NCBI GenBank assembly: GCA_947630145.1 | Contig: CANRGL010000009.1 | Coordinates: 1 to 42,064, forward strand | Length of the DNA: 42,064 nucleotides | From: an uncultured Clostridia bacterium | Lineage (GTDB): Bacteria; Bacillota; Clostridia; TANB77; CAG-465 | Direction of reading: 5' to 3' | Shown: positions 10,149-19,232 of the stretch, one piece after another | Layout of the letters: each line of letters opens with the position of its first letter | Numbering within the stretch: the stretch's first letter is position 1 | Position numbers and translations under genes: made by a program | Notes under the pieces: model-generated | The model's database searches: none | The model's input: only the letters and a program-made list of their open reading frames with translations | What the model was told of the DNA's origin: nothing

Positions 10149-10936
10149 ATATTGTATACCTCGCCTGATAAATTTTTTGACGCAACATTTAAAGATATAT
10201 TTGAAGTAGGAATATCATTTTCTAAAAGTTTATTTTCAATAGTATTTAACAATACCTCTTTATTATTGTTATTTTGACTTAAATGTGCAAATAAAAATTG
10301 TGATTTGCCAATGCTTGCAAGTTTAGTTACAATATTTGCAGTATCATCATTTGATAGATGACCAAGATCACTTTTAATTCGATGTTTTAGAGGATAAGGG
10401 TATTTACCAAATTCTAGCATTGTTTTATCATAATTTGCTTCTATTACGCTATAATCTGAAAACTTTAAGTATTCAAAAACTTCATCAGAAACCAGTCCAA
10501 GGTCAGTAGCATAAGTTAATTTAGAAGTATTACTAACTATATTATATCCACAAGGAGATATAGCATCATGTGAAGTTTCAAAAGGTGTAATTTCTAAATC
10601 ATTAATTTTAAAGGGTTGTCCGTAAAATACTTTATTGATATCTGCTGTTATATTTTTTTCTTTTAGCATATCACTAAGTAAATTAGCTGTTTTTCCACAA
10701 GCATATATAGGTATAGAATTTTTTCTACACAATAAAGAAAGCCCTTTTATATGATCAACATGTTCGTGTGTTATTAAAACAGCTGAAATATCACTAATAT
10801 TTTTATTAATTTCCTTTAAACCCTCATTTATAGCTTTATATGAAACGCCAACATCTATTAAAATGTCGGTCTTATCAGACTCAATATGAAACATATTACC
10901 AGAACTAGAACTATATAAAGGGTGAATATTAAGCAT
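10142..10936 (-). CDS. walJ: MBL-fold metallohydrolase, WalJ/YycJ family (ORF opens at 10963; likely start ATG 10936)
   Basis: LYSSSSGNMFHIES; VLITHEHVDHIKGL; KSDLGHLSNDDTA; RBS AGGGTGAT before ATG at 10936. Confidence 0.88.
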   Translation of the reverse strand: MLNIHPLYSSSSGNMFHIESDKTDILIDVGVSYKAINEGLKEINKNISDISAVLITHEHVDHIKGLSLLCRKNSIPIYACGKTANLLSDMLKEKNITADINKVFYGQPFKINDLEITPFETSHDAISPCGYNIVSNTSKLTYATDLGLVSDEVFEYLKFSDYSVIEANYDKTMLEFGKYPYPLKHRIKSDLGHLSNDDTANIVTKLASIGKSQFLFAHLSQNNNNKEVLLNTIENKLLENDIPTSNISLNVASKNLSGEVYNIC

Positions 10937-12218
10937 TTTTATCACCCTGCAAAGCCTCATCATCTATATATTCTATATTAGCACCAAGTTTTTTAAATTT
11001 TTCAACTATATTTTCATATCCTCTTAATATATGTTCAATATTATAAACTTCAGTTTTTCCCTCAGCAATTAAACCTGCAATTACCATAGCAGCTCCAGCT
11101 CTTAAATCGTGCGAATATACAGGAGCATTATATAATTTATCTACACCTTTTATAATTGCAGTTGAGCCATGTGCAGAAATATCAGCACCCATTTTAGCAA
11201 GTTCGTCTGTGTATTGAAATCTTGATTCCCATATACTTTCAACAATTATTCCTGTACCATTACAAATTGCAAGTAAAACGCACATTTGAGGTTGCATATC
11301 AGTAGGAAATCCAGGATATGGCATAGTTTTAATACTAAAAGCTTTAGGCCTATCAGACATTTTAACTCTAATAGAAGAATTACCTTCTTCAATTGATGCA
11401 CCAGCTTCAATGAGTTTTGATGTAATAGGTTCAAGATGTTTTGGAATACAATTTTTTATAACAACATCACCACATGTTGCAGCAGCAGCTACCATAAAAG
11501 TTCCTGCCTCTATTTGATCAGGTATAATAGAATAGCTTGACTTTTGAGTTAATGTATCTACACCTGTAATTTTTATTGTATCAGTACCAGCACCTTTGAT
11601 ATTAGCTCCCATAGAATTAAGGAAATTAGCAAGATCAACTACATGTGGTTCTTTAGCACAATTTTCTATTATAGTATTACCATCAGCTAAAGTTGCAGCT
11701 AAAATAGCATTAATAGTAGCGCCAACACTAACAACATCAAGAAAGATGTTATTACCTTTTAATCTATTGGTTCTAGATGCATATACATTTCCGTTTTTAA
11801 CTTCAACAGTTGCACCTAATTTTTCAAAAGCTTTAATATGTTGATCAATAGGTCTAGCACCTAAATTACATCCTCCAGGTAAACTAATTTGTACTTTATC
11901 AAATTTACCAAGTAAAGCACCTAGAAGATAATATGAAGCTCTAAATTTACTTGTTAATTCATAAGAAGCGATTGCTGAATTAACATTTGAATTATCAATT
12001 ATAACTTCATTATCTGATATGTAATCTATTTTAGCACCTAATGATTCTAATATTTCATAATATGCTCTGATATCACTAATATTAGGAACATTTTCTAAAT
12101 GGCATTTTCCATTTATTAGTAGTGTAGCAGGTAGTATTGCAACTGCTGCATTTTTAGCACCAGAAATTATAACCTCACCCTTAAGTTTACAAGGACCATT
12201 TACTATGATTTTTTTCAT
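10929..12218 (-). CDS. murA: UDP-N-acetylglucosamine 1-carboxyvinyltransferase (ORF opens at 12233; likely start ATG 12218)
   Basis: GPCKLKGEVIISGAKNAAVAILPATLL; LPGGCNLGARPIDQHIKAFEKLGA; GFPTDMQPQ; GAAMVIAGL. Confidence 0.97.
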   Translation of the reverse strand: MKKIIVNGPCKLKGEVIISGAKNAAVAILPATLLINGKCHLENVPNISDIRAYYEILESLGAKIDYISDNEVIIDNSNVNSAIASYELTSKFRASYYLLGALLGKFDKVQISLPGGCNLGARPIDQHIKAFEKLGATVEVKNGNVYASRTNRLKGNNIFLDVVSVGATINAILAATLADGNTIIENCAKEPHVVDLANFLNSMGANIKGAGTDTIKITGVDTLTQKSSYSIIPDQIEAGTFMVAAAATCGDVVIKNCIPKHLEPITSKLIEAGASIEEGNSSIRVKMSDRPKAFSIKTMPYPGFPTDMQPQMCVLLAICNGTGIIVESIWESRFQYTDELAKMGADISAHGSTAIIKGVDKLYNAPVYSHDLRAGAAMVIAGLIAEGKTEVYNIEHILRGYENIVEKFKKLGANIEYIDDEALQGDKNA

Positions 12219-12317
12219 ATATAACTCCTCCAAGATTATTATAGTATAATATATTAGCTAAAAAAAAGTATAACATAGTTTTTACAAAAAAACAATATTT
12301 ACGACAAAAATATTAAA

Positions 12318-12527
12318 TCATCGTTTAAATTTATTTTTTAAATTATTGCAAAGATTATTACAGGAGCATGTAATATTAGTAAGTTGATTTTCTATTGTTA
12401 AAAATTTAGAAAAAATTGATAAATCTTTACCTGTTAAATAATGACCATTATATAATGGAAATTTGCAAGGAAGATTGCATAAAATATTATTTAAAATATT
12501 ATTTTTATAAAAATATTTATTATACAT
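12318..12527 (-). CDS. Small Cys-rich protein of unknown function (69 aa)
   Basis: GGAGG RBS 5 nt upstream of ATG on the minus strand (ggaggtaatgtATG); no overlapping competitor; Cys pattern CNLPC ... CSCNNLC. Confidence 0.55.
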   Translation of the reverse strand: MYNKYFYKNNILNNILCNLPCKFPLYNGHYLTGKDLSIFSKFLTIENQLTNITCSCNNLCNNLKNKFKR

Positions 12528-12708
12528 ACATTACCTCCTATAGATATAGTATGTTAATTTTATAAAATACGTTAAATATATTAATATACAATTTGTTAAT
12601 TATAACAATTTTATGAATTTATATAATAAAATATTCAATTAACACTTGTAATTTAGTTTATTATATGTTAAAATATATTAGTAAATTTAATTACTTGAAA
12701 ATAGGAAG

Positions 12709-12921
12709 GTGAATAAAATGAAAAAAGACATACAACCAAATTATGAAAAAGCACAAATAAAATGTGTTTGTGGTAATGTTATAGAAGTTGGATCTACAAA
12801 AAAAGATATGAAAGTAGATACATGTAGCAAATGTCATCCATTTTTTACTGGTCAAAAGCAAGCTATGTCTAGTCAAGGAAGAGCTGCTAAATTTATGGAA
12901 AAATATGGAAAGAAAGCTTAA
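12709..12921 (+). CDS. rpmE: 50S ribosomal protein L31
   Basis: IQPNYEKAQIKCVCGNVIEVGSTKKDMKVDTCSKCHPFFTGQ...GRAAKFMEKYG; AGGAAGG RBS; ORF-track start overlaps no other plausible gene. Confidence 0.97.
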   Translation: MNKMKKDIQPNYEKAQIKCVCGNVIEVGSTKKDMKVDTCSKCHPFFTGQKQAMSSQGRAAKFMEKYGKKA

Positions 12922-12938
12922 TAATTTTAGATTAGATT

Positions 12939-12962
12939 GGGTGCTTGTTAGTACCCTTTTTT
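12939..12962 (+). terminator. Short hairpin/T-tract after rpmE (terminator or attenuator before the fusion gene)
   Basis: GGGTgCTTGTTAGtACCC followed by TTTTTT. Confidence 0.6.
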
Positions 12963-12979
12963 ATTTATGGAGATAATAT

Positions 12980-14716
12980 ATGAAACAAAAAAAAGAAAAA
13001 ATAGGTGGAATGGCCCTTTTTAATGGTTTAATGCTTAGAAACAAAAAAAGGGAAGTTGTATCTAAGATTTATGATGAAAACAAGATTTCTGTTGAAATAA
13101 CAAATATTTCTAATACACGTGACGAAGATAAATTTACTATTTATGATATACCAATAATTCGTGGAATAATAAGTATGAAAAATATGATTACATCATCAGT
13201 TCCATATGTATTAAATTCGGCACAAAATGTTCTAGATAAAAATTCAAAAGAAAAAATTAATATTGATAAATTTGAAATTATAACAGCATATATAATTTCT
13301 ATAAGTTTGGTACTTATTCTTGTTGCTGCAATTCCAAATTTTATATCAACTTTTATTGATATGAGAATAAGAAACATTTCACAAGCTATTATGCAAACAG
13401 CTTCGTTTGTAATATATCTTTTGATATTATCTAAATTTAGTAACTTAAAAACGTTATTTGAATATCATGGAGCAGAACATAAGGTAGCAAATGCATATGA
13501 AAAATTAGATATAAAAGATATAACAGTTGAAAACGTAAAAAAAGAATCTAGATTTCATATTAGATGTGGCGGTAACTTTGTAGTATATTTATTTTTATTA
13601 ATAATTTTTATTACCTTAATTATACCGTCTAACAATTTAATATTTAAAACAATAATTCAAGTTTTATTACTACCATTTTTAGCGGGATTTTCGTATGAAC
13701 TTGTAATGTATACAGCATATTTACCATCTTTTTTAAAGTTTTTAGCATATCCTGCAATGTCTATACAATTAATAACTACAAAAGAGCCAACTGATGATAA
13801 AATTGAACTTGCTATATATACTTTATTTGGTTGTTTAAATGGTAATAAAAAAATATCGTTAAAATCATGTTTAGATTGTTATTTACAAAAAAACAAAAAA
13901 CTAAAAGATAAGTTTGAAATAAACGATGCACTTTTAATTGTATCAGATATGAAAAATATGACAAAAGATGAAATATTTTTAAAATTAGATGATATAATGC
14001 TAGAATATAGCGAACAAATAAATTTAATTAAAATGCTAAATATGATATATAAAAATAATATGCCACTTGCATATATTTTAGGGCATGTAAATTTTTATAA
14101 CGAAAAATATATAGTAAATAACAAAGTTTTAATACCAAGAGTGGATAGTGAAATATTAGTTGATAATGCCATTAAATATATAGAAAAAGAAAAATTTAAT
14201 ACATTATTAGATTTATGTACTGGAAGTGGATGTTTGGGAATATCAATTGCTAACAATTCTAGTATTAAGTCCGTAACTTTACTTGATGTTTCAAAAGAAG
14301 CTCTTAAGATTGCTCAAAAAAATATTTCATTAAATAATGCTAATGATAAATGCAAAACTCTTTTATCAGACTTGTTTTTAGCATTCAATAATACTAATAT
14401 AAAATATGATATAATTATATCTAATCCTCCATATATAAAATCTAAAGATTTAGTAAAATTAGACGATAGTGTAAAAAAAGAACCTTTGATAGCATTAGAT
14501 GGGGGAGAAGATGGTATGATGTTTTATGAAAAAATACTTTCTAATGCTTCAAATTATTTATCTGATAATGGAATTATAATGTTTGAAATTGGATACGACC
14601 AATTAAATGATATAAAAAAATTATTAAATAAATACAAAAACTATAAACTTATTGATAATATAAAAGATTATGGTGGAAATGATAGGGTGGTAATATGTCG
14701 TTTTCAGAAAATATAA
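12980..14716 (+). CDS. prmC: DUF1385 membrane protein fused to PrmC (release factor N5-glutamine methyltransferase)
   Basis: N-terminal half: GGMALFNGLMLRNKKREV, EYHGAEHKVANAYE, FHIRCGGNFVVYLFLL (DUF1385). C-terminal half: PLAYILGHVNFY, LIPRVDSEILVD, LDLCTGSGCLGIS, ISNPPYI (PrmC/HemK). Confidence 0.93.
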   Translation: MKQKKEKIGGMALFNGLMLRNKKREVVSKIYDENKISVEITNISNTRDEDKFTIYDIPIIRGIISMKNMITSSVPYVLNSAQNVLDKNSKEKINIDKFEIITAYIISISLVLILVAAIPNFISTFIDMRIRNISQAIMQTASFVIYLLILSKFSNLKTLFEYHGAEHKVANAYEKLDIKDITVENVKKESRFHIRCGGNFVVYLFLLIIFITLIIPSNNLIFKTIIQVLLLPFLAGFSYELVMYTAYLPSFLKFLAYPAMSIQLITTKEPTDDKIELAIYTLFGCLNGNKKISLKSCLDCYLQKNKKLKDKFEINDALLIVSDMKNMTKDEIFLKLDDIMLEYSEQINLIKMLNMIYKNNMPLAYILGHVNFYNEKYIVNNKVLIPRVDSEILVDNAIKYIEKEKFNTLLDLCTGSGCLGISIANNSSIKSVTLLDVSKEALKIAQKNISLNNANDKCKTLLSDLFLAFNNTNIKYDIIISNPPYIKSKDLVKLDDSVKKEPLIALDGGEDGMMFYEKILSNASNYLSDNGIIMFEIGYDQLNDIKKLLNKYKNYKLIDNIKDYGGNDRVVICRFQKI

Positions 14717-15438
14717 AAGATGAAATATTAAAAAGTTGTAGTAATCTTAAAAATGATTATTATATAAATGCAGAAAGCTTTGGAGAATTACTAACTCAAG
14801 CAAGTACAAAAAATAATCTTAAAGCTAATTATAATGAATACTTTGATATTTCAAAATTAGATGAAATATGTATTAAAAATATATTAAAAGGTGTATTTTT
14901 AAGTTCTGGTTGTGTAGTAAATCCTAATTTAAATTACCACTTAGAAATATATTTTAAAAACAAAGCTTGTACGGAATATATTTATGATATTTTATCACTT
15001 TTAGAATTTACGCCTAAAATTTTAAAAAGAAAAAACACTAATAGCTATGTGATTTATATAAAAGAGTCTGAACAAATAGTTACTTTTTTAAGTTTGTTAG
15101 AGGCAAATAATGCAGTACTTGAATTTGAAAAGATAAGGGTAGAAAAACAAGTTAAAAATAACATAAACAGAAATATTAATTGTGAAACTGCTAATTTAAC
15201 TAAAACAATTAAAAGTAGTATGAAACAACTAGATGCAATAAAAACAATAAAAGAAAATAATATGTTTGATAATTTAGATGAAAAATTAAAATATGTTGCA
15301 ACATTACGTGAAAAATATCCTGATAAAAGTTTATCATATATTTCTGATAAAACAAAAGTAGATAGGATAAATATTTTAACAAAATCAGGACTTAAACATA
15401 GACTTGATAAATTAATAGAAATTGCTGATAATATATAA
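14695..15438 (+). CDS. whiA: WhiA-family DNA-binding protein (short form, 247 aa)
   Basis: MSFSENIKDEILK; LKGVFLSSGCVVNPNLNYHLEI; MKQLDAIKTIKE; LREKYPDKSLSYISD...LTKSGLKHRLDKL. Confidence 0.88.
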   Translation: MSFSENIKDEILKSCSNLKNDYYINAESFGELLTQASTKNNLKANYNEYFDISKLDEICIKNILKGVFLSSGCVVNPNLNYHLEIYFKNKACTEYIYDILSLLEFTPKILKRKNTNSYVIYIKESEQIVTFLSLLEANNAVLEFEKIRVEKQVKNNINRNINCETANLTKTIKSSMKQLDAIKTIKENNMFDNLDEKLKYVATLREKYPDKSLSYISDKTKVDRINILTKSGLKHRLDKLIEIADNI

Positions 15439-15475
15439 AAAAGTTCTCCAGAATTTTAGTCTGGAGAATTTTTTT
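15438..15475. terminator. Bidirectional terminator between convergent whiA and the 249-aa gene
   Basis: AAAAAAGTTCTCCAGAATTTTAGTCTGGAGAATTTTTTT. Confidence 0.85.
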
Positions 15476-16223
15476 AAAATTTAAAAGAATTCATTTTTTC
15501 TGAAAGTAAACTTTCTTTAGATTTAAGATTTGCAAGTAGCTCATTATATTTTGTTACTAAATTATTTGAAGTAAACAAAATATTACTTCCATTAATCTTC
15601 CAATTTGCTTTATTTTCAGTTAGAAAATTTAATATATTTTCAAATTCAGTTAGCCAATTATCATATAACCCTGTTATCTGTTTTATATTATCTGCATCCT
15701 CTTTAACCTTTAAATTATTATTTACTTGAAAAATAAATAGATCAGTATAATATTTATCAAGATTTAATTCATTTGCTTGAGCAGTTATATATTCATCACT
15801 AGATAAATTTGAATATTTTGTATTTGTAGAGTTTTGTGTATCCCTAATTTTTTTTATATTTTCTCTTGTTTTATTAAAATCAGGGCCGTCTGCAGCAATA
15901 TTAGTAGAAGACAATGAATTATATAATAAATTTTGTGAATATATATCTGAAAGTTCTTTATTTGTGTTTCTAAAATTCTCATAATATTGTTTTACAGCCT
16001 CTTCAATTTTAGCAAAATTGCCTGTTGTTTTTGTTTCATTATCAATACTTTTAGAATTATACATTGAAATAACAGTATCACCTAAAATCTTTTCTTGTTT
16101 TTGTTTATATGAAGTCTCATAATATCTAATACCAAATATTCCAATTATTACAATTACTACTATAGATATAAGTACTATAATAGAAATTAACAGTTTATTT
16201 GAAGCCTTTCCATAATTTTTCAT
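15474..16223 (-). CDS. Uncharacterised single-TM protein with extracytoplasmic helical domain
   Basis: N-terminal LLISIIVLISIVVIVIIGIFGIRYY TM segment then a long helical, Asn-rich region; RBS GAGGAGG upstream. Confidence 0.8.
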   Translation of the reverse strand: MKNYGKASNKLLISIIVLISIVVIVIIGIFGIRYYETSYKQKQEKILGDTVISMYNSKSIDNETKTTGNFAKIEEAVKQYYENFRNTNKELSDIYSQNLLYNSLSSTNIAADGPDFNKTRENIKKIRDTQNSTNTKYSNLSSDEYITAQANELNLDKYYTDLFIFQVNNNLKVKEDADNIKQITGLYDNWLTEFENILNFLTENKANWKINGSNILFTSNNLVTKYNELLANLKSKESLLSEKMNSFKF

Positions 16224-16278
16224 ATATTAATTCCTCCTCTTTATAGCCTATTATACCATATAGAAAAAAATTAGTCTA

Positions 16279-17550
16279 TTACTTTTTACACTCTTTTTCA
16301 CATTTTTCCATAGGGAATCTACCAACACAAGTATTATCACATCTTCTATTTCTAAGAAGTTTAATAGGATTTTCCTCAACTTCAAATCTATAGTCACAGC
16401 CATGTTTTCTTATATATTCATCGATTACTAAATGACTTGGAACACATTTTACATCTTGATTTACTATTTCTTGATATGTATAAAAATCAAAATCAGAAGG
16501 TACATCTTTTAATGGTACATAATCTTCACGAACTGCAGTATAGCTTACAGTATTTTCTAAAATTCTTCTTACATATTCAATATTTGGCCCTAATTTTAGT
16601 AATTCAGGGAAATTACCATCTGGTATTACTTCATTCCAATCTTTATTTTCATATTTTTTTAGAAGTTCTACTGCTTTATGTAAGTGAGCTACTTCATATT
16701 CAAAATAACATTCCCATATTTTTTTAATATATGGATCAGTTTCATCTTTAAAACATGAATAGTAAAGATAGCATTCAGTATATTCATGTAAAAGTAAATT
16801 TTCTAGCCAACTTAAATTAGGATCCATTAAACTTTCATATTGTGATACATGCTGTTCTTCAACCATACCAATTTCTTGATATAATTTTCTTCCTAAATCA
16901 GATGAATAAAACATGCCAATATTCATGTAATAGTTCATAGTCTGCTGTTCAGCAGCAGTTATGATTGCAATATCTAATTTTGTAATTGATGATGCATTTT
17001 TGTAATCAGTAAAACATTTAATTGAGTCAAATGGATATCTATGATGTGCAATAGTAGGCCTTCCTGGCATTATTTCTGTATATCTTCCAACTAATTTTTC
17101 TGGTAATACACCATATTCCATTTCAAGTAAATCTGAATAACGATATAGATGGTCAAAATCTTCTAATAATGCAAAATTTAAAGCATTAACTACATTTTGA
17201 TCCGGATCACGTTGTGCAAGTCTTGCTGTAAGATCTACTGCTAGTTGTTCATAGGTAATTGTATGCTCAAGAAGAGTTTCATTTATTGGTTTTAAATTAC
17301 TTATTTTTTTCTGTTGTTGTTGTTCAATACGGCGAGTAAGAGCTATTTGACGTCTTAAATCATTATTATTACAGTTTCTTGAAAATTGATGTGAAAATTT
17401 AACAGCTTCATACTCAGTTCCATTCATAAGTACAATTCTTGTTTTTGTATATGGACTTATATCACATAAATTATATGATTTTGGATATAATTCATCCCAA
17501 TTTTCTATTGTTTTGTTTATATCAACTGGTTTTAACTCAAATGGATTCAT
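16279..17550 (-). CDS. Ferritin-like four-helix protein with C-terminal Cys motif, function unknown
   Basis: Repeated Glu/His helices: ALLEDFDHLYRYSDLLEMEYG, IGMVEEQHVSQYESL, LLLHEYTECYLYY, YFEYEVAHLHKAVELL; C-terminal CDNTCVGRFPMEKCEKECKK. Confidence 0.7.
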   Translation of the reverse strand: MNPFELKPVDINKTIENWDELYPKSYNLCDISPYTKTRIVLMNGTEYEAVKFSHQFSRNCNNNDLRRQIALTRRIEQQQQKKISNLKPINETLLEHTITYEQLAVDLTARLAQRDPDQNVVNALNFALLEDFDHLYRYSDLLEMEYGVLPEKLVGRYTEIMPGRPTIAHHRYPFDSIKCFTDYKNASSITKLDIAIITAAEQQTMNYYMNIGMFYSSDLGRKLYQEIGMVEEQHVSQYESLMDPNLSWLENLLLHEYTECYLYYSCFKDETDPYIKKIWECYFEYEVAHLHKAVELLKKYENKDWNEVIPDGNFPELLKLGPNIEYVRRILENTVSYTAVREDYVPLKDVPSDFDFYTYQEIVNQDVKCVPSHLVIDEYIRKHGCDYRFEVEENPIKLLRNRRCDNTCVGRFPMEKCEKECKK

Positions 17551-17617
17551 ATCTTATCACACTCCTTGTAAAATAATATGAAATAAATATAAATATTATT
17601 CTATACTAATGCTATAT

Positions 17618-19123
17618 TTATGGTTTAAAATCTTTTTTTGAAAATGCCGATGTTAAAAATAGCAAAGAAATATAACAAAAAATATAGATAAATATTTGAT
17701 ATATTAATGAAGTTACTTTGCCATTATACTCCGATGAAATAAAATAAATAGCCCAATTGGAAATTAGTACACAAATTAAAGGTTTAAAAATAATTGAAAA
17801 TATATTTAATTTTACTTTAGTAGTTTTTATAAGTTGAATAATACTTATTGTGCCATTTAAAAGTTCACTTACAAATAAAACAATAACGTAACCATATATA
17901 CCATATATTGGTAGTAAAATATACATAAGTATAATACTTATAACAAGATCTAAAATATTACATTTCATTACAGCTACTTGTTTATTTAATCCTTTTAACA
18001 TTCCATCAACAACATTATCAATATACATTATTAATACTAAAGGTGCGATTATTTTTATATATTTTGTAACTTCCATTTTGTTATATATGGCCATACTTAG
18101 TGAATCAGCAAAAGTAAAAAAGATTCCAAATATTAAGACAGAAAATAACATAGTAGCTTTAAAAATTCTATTTGTAATTGTATTTATTCTCTTTTTGTTT
18201 TCTAAAGCATTTAATCTAGAATACTCTGGTATTAATAATCCTGCAAAGACATTAATAAATAAACAAGGAAACCATATAAGTTGCATAACCATTCCTGTTA
18301 TCATTCCATATTCAGACAGAGCAACCTCACATGATATTCCAGGCTTTTTTTCTAATCTAATAGGGATTAATATTTGTTTTATAGTAGCAAGTCCTGAACG
18401 TATATATGAAGTTATAGCTATAGGAAAGGATATTTTTAATATATCTTTAATAAATAATCTATTTTGCAAACTTGCACCATTATATCTTTTTTTATCTATT
18501 ACATATAACATATATAAATAGATAAATGAAATAAATTCTGATAAAAGTGAACCTAAAACTAACGATAAACAAGCATTTTCTAAATTTATTGGAAGTATTA
18601 TATTAAACAAATATATTGAAATTATAATTTTAAAAAATTGTTCAATAAAATTTGCTGATGCTGTCTTAATTACTCTAGTTACTGCTGAGAAATATCCATT
18701 TATACATGCCGATATAGCAAGTGGTGGCAAAGATATAGCAATTAAAATTAATGATTTTGAAGATACTTTATTATGTAGAAAGTTAATAGTTAAAGTTTTT
18801 GATAAAAATATAAGTAATAACATAGCTATAATTCCCAAAATACTACTTATAATTATAGCTTGTTTAGTGATTTTCTTTACATCATCAAATTTTCCTAGAG
18901 CAAGTTTTTGTGATACTAAATGTGTAACTGCAATTGAAATACCAGATGTAGCTAAAGTTATTGCAAAAGTATAAATTGAAATTATAAGTTGATATACACC
19001 TAATGCTTCAGTACCAATTTTGTTAGAAATGTATACATTAAATCCCATTCCTATTACATTCATTATTAAAGAGGATATAGAAAGTATAATTGTATTTAAT
19101 ACAAAGGTTTTAAATCTTTTCAT
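17618..19123 (-). CDS. MOP-superfamily flippase, SpoVB/MurJ-like polysaccharide biosynthesis protein
   Basis: Multi-pass membrane protein; N-terminal NTIILSISSLIMNVIGMGFNVYISNKIGTEALGVYQLIISIYTF. Confidence 0.88.
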   Translation of the reverse strand: MKRFKTFVLNTIILSISSLIMNVIGMGFNVYISNKIGTEALGVYQLIISIYTFAITLATSGISIAVTHLVSQKLALGKFDDVKKITKQAIIISSILGIIAMLLLIFLSKTLTINFLHNKVSSKSLILIAISLPPLAISACINGYFSAVTRVIKTASANFIEQFFKIIISIYLFNIILPINLENACLSLVLGSLLSEFISFIYLYMLYVIDKKRYNGASLQNRLFIKDILKISFPIAITSYIRSGLATIKQILIPIRLEKKPGISCEVALSEYGMITGMVMQLIWFPCLFINVFAGLLIPEYSRLNALENKKRINTITNRIFKATMLFSVLIFGIFFTFADSLSMAIYNKMEVTKYIKIIAPLVLIMYIDNVVDGMLKGLNKQVAVMKCNILDLVISIILMYILLPIYGIYGYVIVLFVSELLNGTISIIQLIKTTKVKLNIFSIIFKPLICVLISNWAIYFISSEYNGKVTSLIYQIFIYIFCYISLLFLTSAFSKKDFKP

Positions 19124-19232
19124 AAAATCACCTAAAAAAGTATTATATATAAATATATGAAAATAGTTTTTTTTTAATACAAAAATTGAATTTATAATTA
19201 TTTTATGATATAAGTATCATAGGTGAAGTTAC

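Noticed and set aside
11246-11844. ORFs 11246..11434 (-) and 11596..11844 (+) inside murA
   Set aside because: Alternate-frame/antisense shadows of murA.
12939-12962. GTACCC/T-tract near rpmE considered as a T-box antiterminator
   Set aside because: No TGGTACC-type T-box sequence or long leader; simple hairpin with T run is sufficient.
18078-18521. 147-aa plus-strand ORF antisense to the flippase gene
   Set aside because: Antisense to a continuous 501-aa membrane protein; typical shadow ORF in AT-rich DNA.
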